A stretch of DNA of 64,000 nt from Anaspis maculata (Eukaryota; Arthropoda; Insecta; Coleoptera; Scraptiidae): assembly GCA_949128115.1 (NCBI GenBank), contig OX421964.1:20980892-21044891 (forward strand). Reading direction: 5' to 3'. Made by a program: the position numbers and the translations under genes. Each line of letters starts with the position of its first letter. The stretch's first letter is position 1. The notes under the pieces were generated by a model. It was not told the DNA's origin, did not search any database, and worked only from the letters and a program-made list of their open reading frames with translations. Of this stretch, positions 44,913 to 55,533 are shown piece by piece.

Positions 44913-47797
44913 TAAAAATGTTTTATGGGATATTTGATGTTTTTGAAAATACAGACCAATAGCTAAAGGACTGGGCTAGCAAATGGTCTAAAAATTTATT
45001 GAATCGCTTATAGCATCCCAAAGCTGTCTAGGTTCAAAGTTAGGTGAAATTTTGCAGGGTGACACTTATTTTGTTGAGTACTTTATTTCATTGTGAGTAT
45101 TTATTGGGGAAGATTGGTGGCGAATTCAAATTCAGACTGAGCGAACATCCGTCGAACATGGCTAATACTTTTCACTTAACACTTGATGGAGAACTGTTCG
45201 GGTTTTATTATCGCTATCAAACATAAAATAGAGCCCAGAAAAGGGCAAGAGTTCCAAGATTTGAGCCTCGACCTGCCGGCCCAGCTCTCAGAAAATTACG
45301 TGCGCCATTTCATGTAAATCTCTCGCCCTCCACAGTCCATTAATCACACACCACCATGCGCGCCTACTACTTCCAAGAGTTGTTAAAAAGTCGTTCCCCG
45401 TTTAATTCCGGACTTCTTTTCGGACCGGACCTCCCATAAAACCCACACCAACGGGGTTATCTGGGCAATTACCGCTTTTAATTACACCCCCTGCTGTACT
45501 TTTCTCGCGAGCACCAAACACCAAACTTGCGACACAAAACGCCCCCCCCCCCATCAGTCCGTGCGTGCAACGCTCGGAATTTTTGCCTTTCGGGGGGTTT
45601 CGCTTTCGCAGGAAAGTGCAAATACCGGTGCGAGACGACGTGATCTTGGAAAGATGAGGAGGCCCACGAGAGGGGGCGAACAGAACGAATTACATTAGAG
45701 AAAGGACACGCGTGTATAGTAGGGAAACACAGGGATGCCATTTCGCCCTGATGCGCTTGTTTTGACATTTTGTCAGGAATTGCAAGAGCCGTGTGTGTGC
45801 GTAGATGGGGGATTTACGCTTTTTGTTTTGTGCAGCCAGGGTTGATGGGGAAAATCAGATGATCATTTTCGGAGGCGGTTCACCCCTCGTCTCTGCCGGA
45901 TATCACTGTCAGTTGTTGGTAAACAGTGCTGACTCATTCGGTATATACGGATCGTATTGGCGAAAGAATTTTATACGCCCAATCCCCGAAATTCTACTTA
46001 TTCTGGATGCAATAATAAAATGATAAGTCCAAGGGACCACAGTGGGAAAAAAGCCCTCGACTTCATTATCACCCCGCTTTTTCTACTTATTGCGGAATCT
46101 CTTTTATTGCCTGAATGCCCGGTTTCTGTACAAGAATTAAATGTATTACTCTCAATAAAAGTCAGGTCTATGGCCCCATTGGACAAAGAGGGGTGAATTT
46201 GTCACATCAAGTATTGAGACATTGAGCTTTCGGATGGAGTACTCTGGATCGATAGTGTGTGGGATCCCAGCCGCGGATATGTGCAGCTTTATTCTTTTTC
46301 CCTCATGCTCTTGATTCACTTAGTTGGACTTGAAGCTTTACATGTACTAAAGCCGATGAAGAGGAAAAGTTGCAAAGCATCACAGAGGGATGAGTAAGAT
46401 AAGAAGGAAAACGGGGAGGTGGAGGAGGACGTCAGAGGAAAGTTGTATATCTAGACGCTGCGCGATTCCAGACAGTTGGAGAAACTCCACGTTTTGTTTA
46501 ATGAACCGTATCGCAATGAATCTGGTAAATAAATAGATGTGCGGGGGTGGTTGAGGGGGTGGAAAGCCTTTTACTTTGCTTTTACTATATACTATCTAGC
46601 GGATGGGATGGAAAGTCAAAGAAAGCGGAGCTGATGGCGCGAAGTGAGCGTTTAAAACTAAACCCTTTGAAGTGTGTCTTCCAAGCTTGAGCTCGAGAAA
46701 ACTATTTGGTCTTTTTTGCTAACTCCACTAGGTATGTTAGAACTCAAAGTTCTTAATTAGTTTATTAGATACTTATTCACTGCATTCTGTGGGTATTGGG
46801 TAATGGGATTTGCGCAGATGTTTATTTTCTTCCAATTTATGAAGTGAATAGTTGAAAACTTGGCAAGCGAGATGGAAGCTTGTCTGCTTATTACATGCTT
46901 TTTACCTCTCCAGTGAAGTACTTAAGCTGATTGATCAACAGTAAATAAATGAGGCATATGCTGATGGGCAGCTTCGTTAATAATTTAATATTGAAAGTCA
47001 CTCAAAGCATGTCGCTACTAAGGCAGCTTCGCTACTTTGTATATTGACTCACGTGAAGTCATCAGCAACCAGTTAGCAATGTTTCAGTTGAAACTTTGTT
47101 ATGTACATCCGGTTCAAAAGAGAAAAATGTAATGTTTGCCAGGGACTCGAGGGGTAGACTGGTATTGATAAAGATTAAAGATTTGTTTATTTATAAAAGT
47201 TTGAACTTGAACTTGAAGTTGAATCGCATGAGCTCAACTGCCCAAATATGCAACCATCCGCAGTCCGCACCCCTACCTACCTTCTTCCACCTACCCTCTC
47301 TCCAGAGTGTCAGGTAGATAGCGGCGAAGGTATCTTGGGGTGCTTATACGTATGGTCCTGGTATGGGCTCCTCTGGTGGCCGAGGAATTGGACGAACTTT
47401 CTGTAACATTGACATTGACCTTGCAGTTCCATTCGACCTTCATCCGGCTTAGTTTCTGTGATGGTTGGTATAAAGTTCGCGGTCTGTGAATTTCCGAGAA
47501 TGGATTTATACTAAATATGACAGGTAAAAACTGTTGACTAAATATTAAAACTAAAAAGATATAACTCGATTTTGCAGCAATAGCCAAGCGTTGGCAAGAG
47601 TTCAACACAACCGACTACCGAGAAGAAATTCAAAATTGATTATTATCTTTAGCTACAAGGAAGTTTGAAATTTTGCCATGTTGCTGGAACAGAGAATCTC
47701 TTGTCATCATCTTCAGGTGGGAGACCGGAACTTTCTTTTACGAAGAGTTGCGGAAGATAGCAACGAAAAAAAAACAAAATTGTGAGTAATGTGAACA
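44913..47797. other. No gene recognised; GC-rich patch 45290-45770
   Basis: At 45290-45770 the sequence is less AT-rich, with C-runs (about 45542-45551) and several CpGs. Frames of 60-105 codons are scattered but none resembles a known protein. The element-like word ACTTGAACTTGAAG near 47210 is a short tandem. Confidence 0.4.
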
Positions 47798-47799
47798 AT

Positions 47800-48457
47800 A
47801 GGGTAGTGACCACCATAAAAAAATATTAAAAAAAATCATAATTATCGAATGCAGAGCCTTATTAACAATAAGACTACGTTTCGTGAAAATTCGAAAAAAA
47901 AAGTTCCAAGTGTCTCAAAATCTGCCTTGAAAGTGGCTACTTTTGCGAACGATTTCAAATCTACCGAGCTGTAAGGCGGGCTGTGACGTTTCAATCTTTT
48001 GACAGTAGTGGGGATGACCCCACCTCCGTTGCCTGGTGTGTCAGTGTTGACGTTGACGTTTGCCAGCATAACATAACCATTGAAGTCGGATTTAGTTTTG
48101 AAATATTCATAAATCATGAAAGATCTTACCAACTTTCCATATTTTCAAGCAAAACAACTGAACAACACGAATCACCGCACAGATACACAAAGCGTTAACA
48201 ATATAACAATCAGCTGTTATGAGCGTTGACGGGTTGACGCTAGTGCTTTTTGTAGTAAGTTCTGTAGTGTTGTCAAGCCTACTTTTCCGCCTATGAAAGA
48301 TTGTGACGTCATCGCGCCAAATTTGAAATGATCGAAAACTCTCATAATTTTTTTTTACCAAGAAAACTTACGAAAAAAAATCTGTCAACTATATAGCGTC
48401 ACTTATCAAGAAGTGAACTTTTAAAAGAATAATAATAAAGAAATCGGTCACTACCCT
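47800..48457. mobile_element. 658-bp MITE with AGGGTAGTGACC ends and AT duplication
   Basis: Terminal inverted repeat AGGGTAGTGACC / GGTCACTACCCT, flanked by AT on both sides (47798-47799 and 48458-48459). The four outer bases AGGG, the CA-AT/AT-TG flanks and the dinucleotide target match the 7.3-kb THAP/YqaJ transposon, suggesting a non-autonomous ISL2EU-type element. The interior is AT-rich and contains a TGACGTCATCGCGCC segment reminiscent of the TGACGTCA near that transposon's ends. Non-coding. Confidence 0.6.
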
Positions 48458-48599
48458 ATTGAGCTCACTTTGGGTCGAAAATTCGAAAAGCATGGAAAGC
48501 ATCGGAGTCCACTGCTCTAGAGCCTCACACACCTGACGAAGCTTCATCACTCTTTGTTTCGGCAAAAATGACCAAAACTTTTCATGACTTTTTTTCCTC

Positions 48600-48910
48600 T
48601 GCATATATACTGTGATGAAGAAGGCCATAAATATATTTTTTGGCAGAGCTCAAGACCTTCTTTTGTTGGATTTTGTAGGCTAATAATATTTCAGTTCATC
48701 AAAGAGACCGCTACTGTGTCTCAGCAAAACATTGATGATATCGAAAAACAGATAGCTGAACTAGTACCCACAAGAACAATAATCGGCGATAAAATATCAT
48801 TCATATCGCAAAAAACTATCCTTAGTACGATAGATGGGGAGATTTTGATGCTGCAATTCCTACGTCATTTGCACAAGTTTGTTATAGTTTGTGGGGCCAA
48901 AATGAACTGA
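48600..48910 (+). pseudogene. Transib-type (RAG1-like) transposase relic
   Basis: The frame includes HKYIFWQSSRPSFVGFCR, then FQFIKETATVSQQNID, a KQIAELVPT stretch, TILSTIDGE and finally VCGAKMN. This order (WxNPRPSS..CRP, F..ET, TMVDGK, CY.CGA..) fits my memory of the middle of Transib transposases, the superfamily from which RAG1 derives; the last block corresponds to the zinc-binding CxxC strand. Between TIDGE and VCGAKMN the expected spacing is only recovered by changing frame, so the copy is frameshifted. No catalytic residues are identified, and the 3' part is absent beyond a TGA at 48908-48910. Confidence 0.55.
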
Positions 48911-49010
48911 GATGAACAAACTTAACTGTTGTAAAGAAGTCTTCAGATATCACCTCTCACCGCTTTGGATTGTCGACCCTCCACGGTGACGAAGGGGCAG
49001 TTTAGCAAAA

Positions 49011-49015
49011 AAAGT
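49011..49015. other. 5-bp target-site duplication (left) of BEL element
   Basis: AAAGT immediately before the 5' LTR is repeated at 56485-56489 immediately after the 3' LTR, which is the duplication length expected for BEL/Pao integrase. Confidence 0.9.
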
Positions 49016-49966
49016 TGTCTCGGCCCCGTTCATTGAAAACTGCATTCGTGTGCACTGAGGGTATGCAACCCAAAATATCCCTGTGTTGTCCAAGTCCTCA
49101 CCCCTCACCCCCTGTTCGGTGTGCCTGGCACTTGGCTGTCAGGCGCAAGCGTAAACGAGCTCCAGCACTTTCTTCGGCCGTCTTCGGCATTCTTCGGCTT
49201 TCTTTCCGCTCGTGCCTTTGCCGCTTCGTTCGAAGCGGCGTTGATCTCCGTACGTCGAGCGGGAAGCCACGCCGTCTTTTTTTGGTCATCGTTCTCGCGG
49301 CCATCTTGTCGTGCCATCGGCGTACATTCGTACTCGACCAGAAGCCCATCCAAGGCCCATCGCGTCCGATAGTGACTCCTGGAGGAGCTCTGCAGCATCT
49401 CCAAGTCCAGAAAGCGGCAGTTTTCACCGCTTTCACCGGGGAGCGGCTTGGATCAGCCAGCCGCACACAAAGCTCCAGTTTCGGACGGGATCGAGTCGTT
49501 CGTCCGCCATTTTGGTGACGAACACGGGCACTCGTGCATTTCACCAGGAAATCCACCACCAGAACGGCCATCCACCACGACGCCGCCTTCGGACTCCGCC
49601 AGGACGACGCCGCCACCGAATAAGATCCCGTAAGTTCCATATTTTCCATTGTTTTTACCATTTACCGTTTATTCCCGTTTGCCGGGGTGTATGCCTTCAG
49701 TGCAGTTCGTCTCGTTTTCAGGACGCCAATCTGCCCCCGATCAGAACCACTCGGATTTTCCATTTCATTTAATTCACATTGTTTTTTTTTTTATTGTTTT
49801 GTAATTCTGTCTGTTTGTGTTTTTTTCTTTGTTTTGCATTAAAGTTTTTGATTGTTGTTGTGAATTTTATTTCTGACTGTCGCTTGCTGCTTTCCTAATC
49901 CAAGAGTTATTGTTTTAATGCAGCCTTCATCGGAAGGCTGCCGTCTTTATGTGTACCGCGCTAACA
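49016..49966 (+). repeat. 5' LTR of BEL element
   Basis: 951 bp from TGTCTCGGCC to CGCTAACA. It contains a candidate poly(A) signal ATTAAA (about 49839-49844) and ends with a hairpin GCAGCCTTC...GAAGGCTGC (about 49920-49942). Frames inside are non-coding and duplicated identically in the other LTR. Confidence 0.95.
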
Positions 49967-49973
49967 TATAAAT

Positions 49974-49992
49974 TGGTCCTTCGTAGCCGGAT
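49974..49992 (+). other. Primer-binding site, tRNA-Tyr-like
   Basis: TGGTCCTTCGTAGCCGGAT is complementary to the 3' end of an animal tRNA-Tyr (…CCGGCTCGAAGGACCA from memory) apart from one extra T after TTCG. It lies 7 bases after the 5' LTR, where minus-strand priming is expected. Confidence 0.7.
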
Positions 49993-50215
49993 ACAGGCTA
50001 AGCATGGTACAGTCGGGAATTTAATTCACCTCACTATTGAAACTTTAAAGTCACGGGTCAAACCCACGTGACACTTGTGCGTTGGTCCAGCGTGTTGATC
50101 AATTCGTTTTTCGCCCGTCTCATTCGCACTTTTTCACCTGGGTTGGGTTCGCCATTCAGGTACGCCAACCTAAGGGTCAGTTGCTTTGTTTTCATTTTTC
50201 TTTGTGTCGTACACA

Positions 50216-53200
50216 ATGGACGCAACTTTATCGTCCATCGCGATAGCTATTGCGCGCCTTGAGCCCCTTCTGGAACAAGGCGTCACAGCTACCACCGAGC
50301 CAAGCCTCCAACCGGCATTTTTAGCCACGTTTGACATTGCGGCGGAAATTTACAACGGTTTCAAGAGCACGGTCAACACTGCCCCTCTCCCCAGTGCCTC
50401 CGAGGAGCAGAAGGCTACATTTCTTGAACGTACACTCCGGGCAGACAGCTTGTATGGCAAACTTGCTGCGGTAAAAGCCTCGTTTTCGAATTCAGAGCCG
50501 ACTTCCTCGCTCTCTCGCCAAGCCTCGCAAACTTGGTTCGAGACAGGCCGGAGCAATGTCCGATTGCCAAAAATCGCGTTGCCGTTGTTCGACGGAAAGT
50601 TAAAATCATGGCCACCATACTATGATCTGTTCACGGCGTTAATACACAGAAACCAGTCTCTCTCAGATATTGAACGGTTTCAGTATCTGATCTCGTCTTT
50701 ATCTGGTGAACCTCTCTCAATGGTTAAACACCTGCCATTGACGGGAGATAATTACATAATTGCGTTCGACTCGTTGGTTGAGAGATACCAGAACGACCGC
50801 GTGCTAGTCACTTTTTACTGGCAGTCGATGATGAACGCCTCCTCCGTCACATCTGACTCCGCGCAAGCGCTTCGCCATCTTGTGAACACGTTCAACGAAA
50901 ATTTAGTGGCGCTCGAGCAGTATCCGCATATCGACCTGTGGGATTTCACCCTGTCGAGCATGCTGCTCCAGAAACTCGATGAGTCGACGCGAAAACGTTT
51001 CGAGGTGCAGTCAGCTGGCACCCCCTTCCCCAAATACGAAGACGTCAAGTCTTTCGTGCTCGACCAATGCAAGGCTTTCGAGGCAACTGCCTTAAATTCT
51101 AAAACGCAATCGAACTCCCGCTCCACACGGGCAAACACCGTTACCGTGAAGCCCGAGGTCAGCCGCAAGTCGTGGGCCTCACATACGTTGGTGTCTCAGA
51201 CTTCATCTGCCCCAGCGACGTCGCATGAGTCAGCATGTTCTCATTGTGGGGCGAGAAGTCATAGAGTCACCGCGTGCAAGACTTTTCTGTCAATGTCCCC
51301 AAATGACAGATATTTGGCGGTCAAACAGAAAAGGCTCTGTCTCAACTGCTTGAGCACCAATCACGGCGCTCCAAAATGTCCATCGTCGTATTCGTGTCGG
51401 CAGTGCCACGCAAGGCATCACACCTTGCTGCACTTCCCCAAGCCACATAGAACTGCAGGTCATGAGTCACCCAGTTCTTTATCGAATCCAGTTGAATTAC
51501 CGCAAATCGTTTCCCCTGGTCTTCCAGAAAATGTCGCGAATTCGGTGACGAATCTCGCCTCAAGCCTCAAGGCAGCTCATGTTTTGTTGGCCACGGCAAT
51601 CGTTCACGTTCGTGACCGGTGGGGAGGCTACCAAAGCCTCCGTGCGCTCATAGACCCTGCCAGTCAGGCATCGTTTATTTTGGACTCCTGCGTGCGCAAA
51701 TTGGGTCTATCCCCATCAAATCACAATGTGCCCGTTTTTGGCTTGGGTCTCACCCCCGCCAATTCGACGTGTGGCACAGTCACTTGCCAGGTCAAGGCTG
51801 ATGATGAGTCTCTCCCAATCCCTGAATTGGAGTTAATTGTCCTGCGCAGGATTTGTGGTAACCTGCCAGACACCGCTTTGAACCCGGATCAATTCCACTT
51901 GAACTTATCGAATCTGGCGGATCCCACATGGTTCAAGCCAGGCCCCATTCAAGTGTTGTTGGGCGCCGACGTTTATCCGTCAGTCGTGAAAGAGGGAATC
52001 GTCTCGTCAGGTCCGTCACAGCCTGTTGCCATAAACACCATTTTTGGCTGGGCTCTTCTCGGTCCCTTTCAAACCCCGTCAAAACCTCTGCATTCCTTTT
52101 TGGTTTGCACTCCAACTGGAATCGACGAGTCTCTGCACAAATTTTGGGAAGTAGAGGAAATCTCGTCACCATCGTCCAAAACACGTTTGTCCCCAGATGA
52201 TGAACGTGCAGAAATTTGTTTCCGGGACTCTGTCTACCGTTGTCCGTCAGGTCGTTTTGGGGTTTCGCTTCCCTTCAAAAGGGAGTCCCCCACCTTTGAA
52301 CATTGCAGGTCTATGGCTGACCGCCGTTGGTTAGCTATCGAACGTCGCCTGGTCCGTCAGGACACACTCCGTGATCTGTACATAGCATTCATGCGCGACT
52401 ACCTCGACCTAGGTCACATGACCTTGCTGGACGCAGAACCTCCAGATTCTGAGGCGTATTACATCCCTCATCATCCGATCGTCAAGATCGAAGACGACAA
52501 GCCGAAAATTCGCGTCGTTTTTGATGCTTCGGCGCAAGCGCCGAATCATTTATCTCTCAACGAGACGCTTCTCGTCGGTCCTAAGTTACAACAGGACATA
52601 GCAGCTTTGCTACTGCAGTTTCGGTGTGAGCCGATCGTTTTTACTTGTGACATCCGTCAGATGTATCGGCAGATACTTATCTCGCCCGAACATCGCAAGT
52701 ATCAACTCATTCGCTTTCGTTTCTCCCCTGATCGACCCATTGAAACGTACCAATTGAACACCATTACATATGGTGTTTCTTCGGCACCGTTTCTAGCGGT
52801 TCGCACGTTGCTTCACTTGGCAGAACAAAGCGCCTCGAAGTTTCCATTGGCTTCGCAGGCAATTCGCCGTAATTTGTATGTAGACGATCTACTTTGCGGT
52901 GCGAACTCCGTGGAATCAGCACGGGAATTGCAAACGCAGCTAATCAACCTGCTCCAATCGGGTTGCTTTGAATTGCGCAAGTGGGCAAGCAATCACCCTG
53001 ATGTGCTGCAAGACATACCACTTGATCACGTTCGAACTCAGCCGTCCACTTTCAGTGACGTTGCTGACAATACTGTAAAAATTCTTGGCCTCCAGTGGCA
53101 AGCGGCAACAGACACCTTTTCATTCACGGTTCATCCAAATGAACTACCGTGCACAAAACGGTCCATCTTGTCGGAGGTGGCTCGGATTTACGATCCGCTC

Positions 53201-55414
53201 GGCTTTCTGTGCCCTGTTGCATTTTTCGCCAAACATTTAATCCAACGGTTATGGAAACTTGGCCTTGATTGGGACGACACCCCTCCAGACATCGTATGTC
53301 AGCAGTGGTTGCGTTTTCAATCCGAGCTATCGCAACTTTCGCGGTTGCAAATTCCACGGCATACTTTTCCGTCGCCTGCAGACAGGTGCCAGTTGCACGC
53401 CTTTTGCGACGCATCTGAATCTGGGTACGCGAGCGTGTTGTACGTTCGTTACCTTCGAAATGGTGTTCCCACCATTCGTCTCCTAACCGCCAAATCAAAG
53501 GTGGCTCCAGTCAAATTGCTGACCGTACCCCGTCTCGAATTGTGTGCAGCGGTCCTACTTTCCAATCTCGTTGCCTTCACCGTTGCAGCGCTCGCAGGAA
53601 CCGTACAGTTCGATGCCATATTTGCGTGGACCGATTCTACGGTTGTTCTCAGCTGGCTGCGTTCCTCTTCGCACCGCTGGAAAACATTTGTTGCTCACCG
53701 TGTTGAGCATATTCAACAGCGTGTCCCGCCTCAGTGTTGGAGACATGTCTCAACATCGGACAATCCCGCCGACCCAGCTTCGCGCGGATTGTTTCCCGAA
53801 GACATGCTTTCGTGCTCCCTCTGGTGGTCTGGCCCACCTTTTCTGTCATCAGCGGATGACACATGGCCGGATGACAAATTCTCCGTGTCCTCCCCAGACA
53901 TTGCGTCTGAAGAGCGAAAGCTCGCTTTGGTCGTGCGTGTGTCGCAGCCGCCGCCGATTGACATCGACGACCTCTTTTTGCGCATATCCTCCTTACGGAA
54001 GATTCAGGGCGCTGTCGCCTATTTCTATCGGTTCTGCAAATGCAAGTCCGATGAGAAGTTCACAGGACCTCTCTCGGATACAGAGCTCCATTTTGCCTTG
54101 TTGTACATTGTCAAACATGTACAGCAGAAGGTATTTGCCGTCGAAATCGCGTCGTTACGCAACGGCAAACCCTGTTCAAGACCCTTTCGAAAACTTTCAC
54201 CCTTTCTCGATCGTGACGATGTTCTCCGCGTCGGCGGACGTTTGAAGCATTGTCATGAGTTGCCATTTGCAACCAGACACCCTGCTCTTCTTCCATCTCG
54301 TCACGTCTTGACAGGACTCGTCATTCGACAAGTTCATTCCCGACATTGCCACCCGGGACTCAACAATACCTGCTATCTCCTGCAGCAAAATTTTTGGATA
54401 TTGTCCACGCGACGCGCGGTACGGCACTATCTTGCATCGTGTTACCGGTGCTTCCGGACTAAGCCGCAAACTTTTTCTCCCACCATGGGCGACCTCCCCT
54501 CGGCGCGAATTTCTCAGCTAAAACCTTTTAGCTGCGTCGGGCTCGACTATGGTGGCCCTTTTCCAATCCTCATGTCACGCGCTCGCGGTGTCAGAACTAC
54601 GAAGGCGTACATCTGTCTTTTCGTGTGCTTCGCCACCAAGGCATTGCACGTCGAGGTTGCCTCCGATCTCTCAACAGATGCTTTCCTCGCCGCCTTGCGC
54701 AGATTCATTGCCCGGCGCGGTCGTTGCTCTACCATCTATAGCGACAATGGCACAAACTTTGTCGGAGCTCATAGGCAATTGACGACGTCAATGCAACTCG
54801 CCGCGGAATCCGAAGCCATCACTTGGCGCTTCATTCCTCCCTCCAGTCCCCACTTTGGCGGGCTGTGGGAAAGCGGCATAAAAGCTGTCAAAACTCATCT
54901 ATCTCGCGTGATAGGTGATCAAATACTCACCTTTGAAGAGCTGACCACGTTGGTCACCCAAGTTGAAGCGTTGCTCAACTCACGGCCACTTTCGGAGCTG
55001 AGCTCGGATCCAAATGATCTGTGCCCATTGACGCCTGGTCATTTTTTGACGCTCGAGCCGTTAACGGCCCCACCTGACCCAGATTTGTCCCACCTCAAGA
55101 TCAGCAGGTTGTCGCGATGGCAGTTGGTCCAATCCATGCAACAGCGTTTCTGGGCGCGTTGGCGCGACGAATATCTACACACGCTGTACCAACGCGGCAA
55201 GTGGCACAAGTCACGTCACCTTGAATCCGCAGATGTGGGGTCTTTAGTCCTCATCAAGGACGAAAACGCTCCCCCTCTGAAGTGGAGGTTAGGCAGAATT
55301 TCAAAACTCTTCCCCGGCAAAGATGGCATTTGTCGTGTCGCAGATGTCCGTACTCAACGCGACGTTCTGCGACGCCCAATGGTCAAACTTTGTCCCCTCC
55401 CTTCAGGACAGTGA
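50216..55414 (+). CDS. BEL/Pao gag-pol polyprotein
   Basis: A single frame of 1732 codons starts at an ATG in good context (ACACAATGG); the frame is open further upstream but without an ATG. Order along the protein: a gag region with a DUF1759-type segment (about residues 110-280), a CCHC zinc knuckle (C341-x2-C-x4-H-x4-C) and a second Cys/His cluster (about 375-405), a retroviral-type aspartic protease with D480 in LIDPAS, reverse transcriptase with YVDD at 888-891, RNase H with D1065 in FCDASESGY, an integrase H2C2 zinc region (about 1365-1410), the DDE core (D1444, D1510, E1552) and a C-terminal DUF5641-type domain ending shortly before the 3' LTR. The protease carries DPAS where DSG or DTG is classical; such variants occur in BEL families, so this need not be inactivating. 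No stop or frameshift is present. It supplies all functions for capsid, processing, reverse transcription and integration. Confidence 0.95.
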   Translation: MDATLSSIAIAIARLEPLLEQGVTATTEPSLQPAFLATFDIAAEIYNGFKSTVNTAPLPSASEEQKATFLERTLRADSLYGKLAAVKASFSNSEPTSSLSRQASQTWFETGRSNVRLPKIALPLFDGKLKSWPPYYDLFTALIHRNQSLSDIERFQYLISSLSGEPLSMVKHLPLTGDNYIIAFDSLVERYQNDRVLVTFYWQSMMNASSVTSDSAQALRHLVNTFNENLVALEQYPHIDLWDFTLSSMLLQKLDESTRKRFEVQSAGTPFPKYEDVKSFVLDQCKAFEATALNSKTQSNSRSTRANTVTVKPEVSRKSWASHTLVSQTSSAPATSHESACSHCGARSHRVTACKTFLSMSPNDRYLAVKQKRLCLNCLSTNHGAPKCPSSYSCRQCHARHHTLLHFPKPHRTAGHESPSSLSNPVELPQIVSPGLPENVANSVTNLASSLKAAHVLLATAIVHVRDRWGGYQSLRALIDPASQASFILDSCVRKLGLSPSNHNVPVFGLGLTPANSTCGTVTCQVKADDESLPIPELELIVLRRICGNLPDTALNPDQFHLNLSNLADPTWFKPGPIQVLLGADVYPSVVKEGIVSSGPSQPVAINTIFGWALLGPFQTPSKPLHSFLVCTPTGIDESLHKFWEVEEISSPSSKTRLSPDDERAEICFRDSVYRCPSGRFGVSLPFKRESPTFEHCRSMADRRWLAIERRLVRQDTLRDLYIAFMRDYLDLGHMTLLDAEPPDSEAYYIPHHPIVKIEDDKPKIRVVFDASAQAPNHLSLNETLLVGPKLQQDIAALLLQFRCEPIVFTCDIRQMYRQILISPEHRKYQLIRFRFSPDRPIETYQLNTITYGVSSAPFLAVRTLLHLAEQSASKFPLASQAIRRNLYVDDLLCGANSVESARELQTQLINLLQSGCFELRKWASNHPDVLQDIPLDHVRTQPSTFSDVADNTVKILGLQWQAATDTFSFTVHPNELPCTKRSILSEVARIYDPLGFLCPVAFFAKHLIQRLWKLGLDWDDTPPDIVCQQWLRFQSELSQLSRLQIPRHTFPSPADRCQLHAFCDASESGYASVLYVRYLRNGVPTIRLLTAKSKVAPVKLLTVPRLELCAAVLLSNLVAFTVAALAGTVQFDAIFAWTDSTVVLSWLRSSSHRWKTFVAHRVEHIQQRVPPQCWRHVSTSDNPADPASRGLFPEDMLSCSLWWSGPPFLSSADDTWPDDKFSVSSPDIASEERKLALVVRVSQPPPIDIDDLFLRISSLRKIQGAVAYFYRFCKCKSDEKFTGPLSDTELHFALLYIVKHVQQKVFAVEIASLRNGKPCSRPFRKLSPFLDRDDVLRVGGRLKHCHELPFATRHPALLPSRHVLTGLVIRQVHSRHCHPGLNNTCYLLQQNFWILSTRRAVRHYLASCYRCFRTKPQTFSPTMGDLPSARISQLKPFSCVGLDYGGPFPILMSRARGVRTTKAYICLFVCFATKALHVEVASDLSTDAFLAALRRFIARRGRCSTIYSDNGTNFVGAHRQLTTSMQLAAESEAITWRFIPPSSPHFGGLWESGIKAVKTHLSRVIGDQILTFEELTTLVTQVEALLNSRPLSELSSDPNDLCPLTPGHFLTLEPLTAPPDPDLSHLKISRLSRWQLVQSMQQRFWARWRDEYLHTLYQRGKWHKSRHLESADVGSLVLIKDENAPPLKWRLGRISKLFPGKDGICRVADVRTQRDVLRRPMVKLCPLPSGQ

Positions 55415-55518
55415 GCATTCTGTGTTTTCACTTCCGTCATTGTTCTCACTATGCTCTTTCTTTTTGTATCATGTTTGATTTCATTAATTTTTGAACTTTG
55501 AAAATACCCCGAGTGGTA

Positions 55519-55533
55519 TTTTGGTGGGGAGTA
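55519..55533 (+). other. Polypurine tract of BEL element
   Basis: A purine-rich run (GGTGGGGAGTA) directly abuts the 3' LTR start at 55534 and is the expected plus-strand primer. It is short and interrupted by pyrimidines, as in many BEL elements. Confidence 0.6.

Noticed and set aside
49015..49661. Overlapping frames of 150-190 codons on both strands within the LTR
   Set aside because: They are repeated identically in the other LTR (55491-56290), overlap on both strands and have no family resemblance; they follow from GC-rich composition.
53544..54245. 233-codon frame inside the BEL element
   Set aside because: It lies in a different frame over the RNase H/integrase coding region and has no independent motif.
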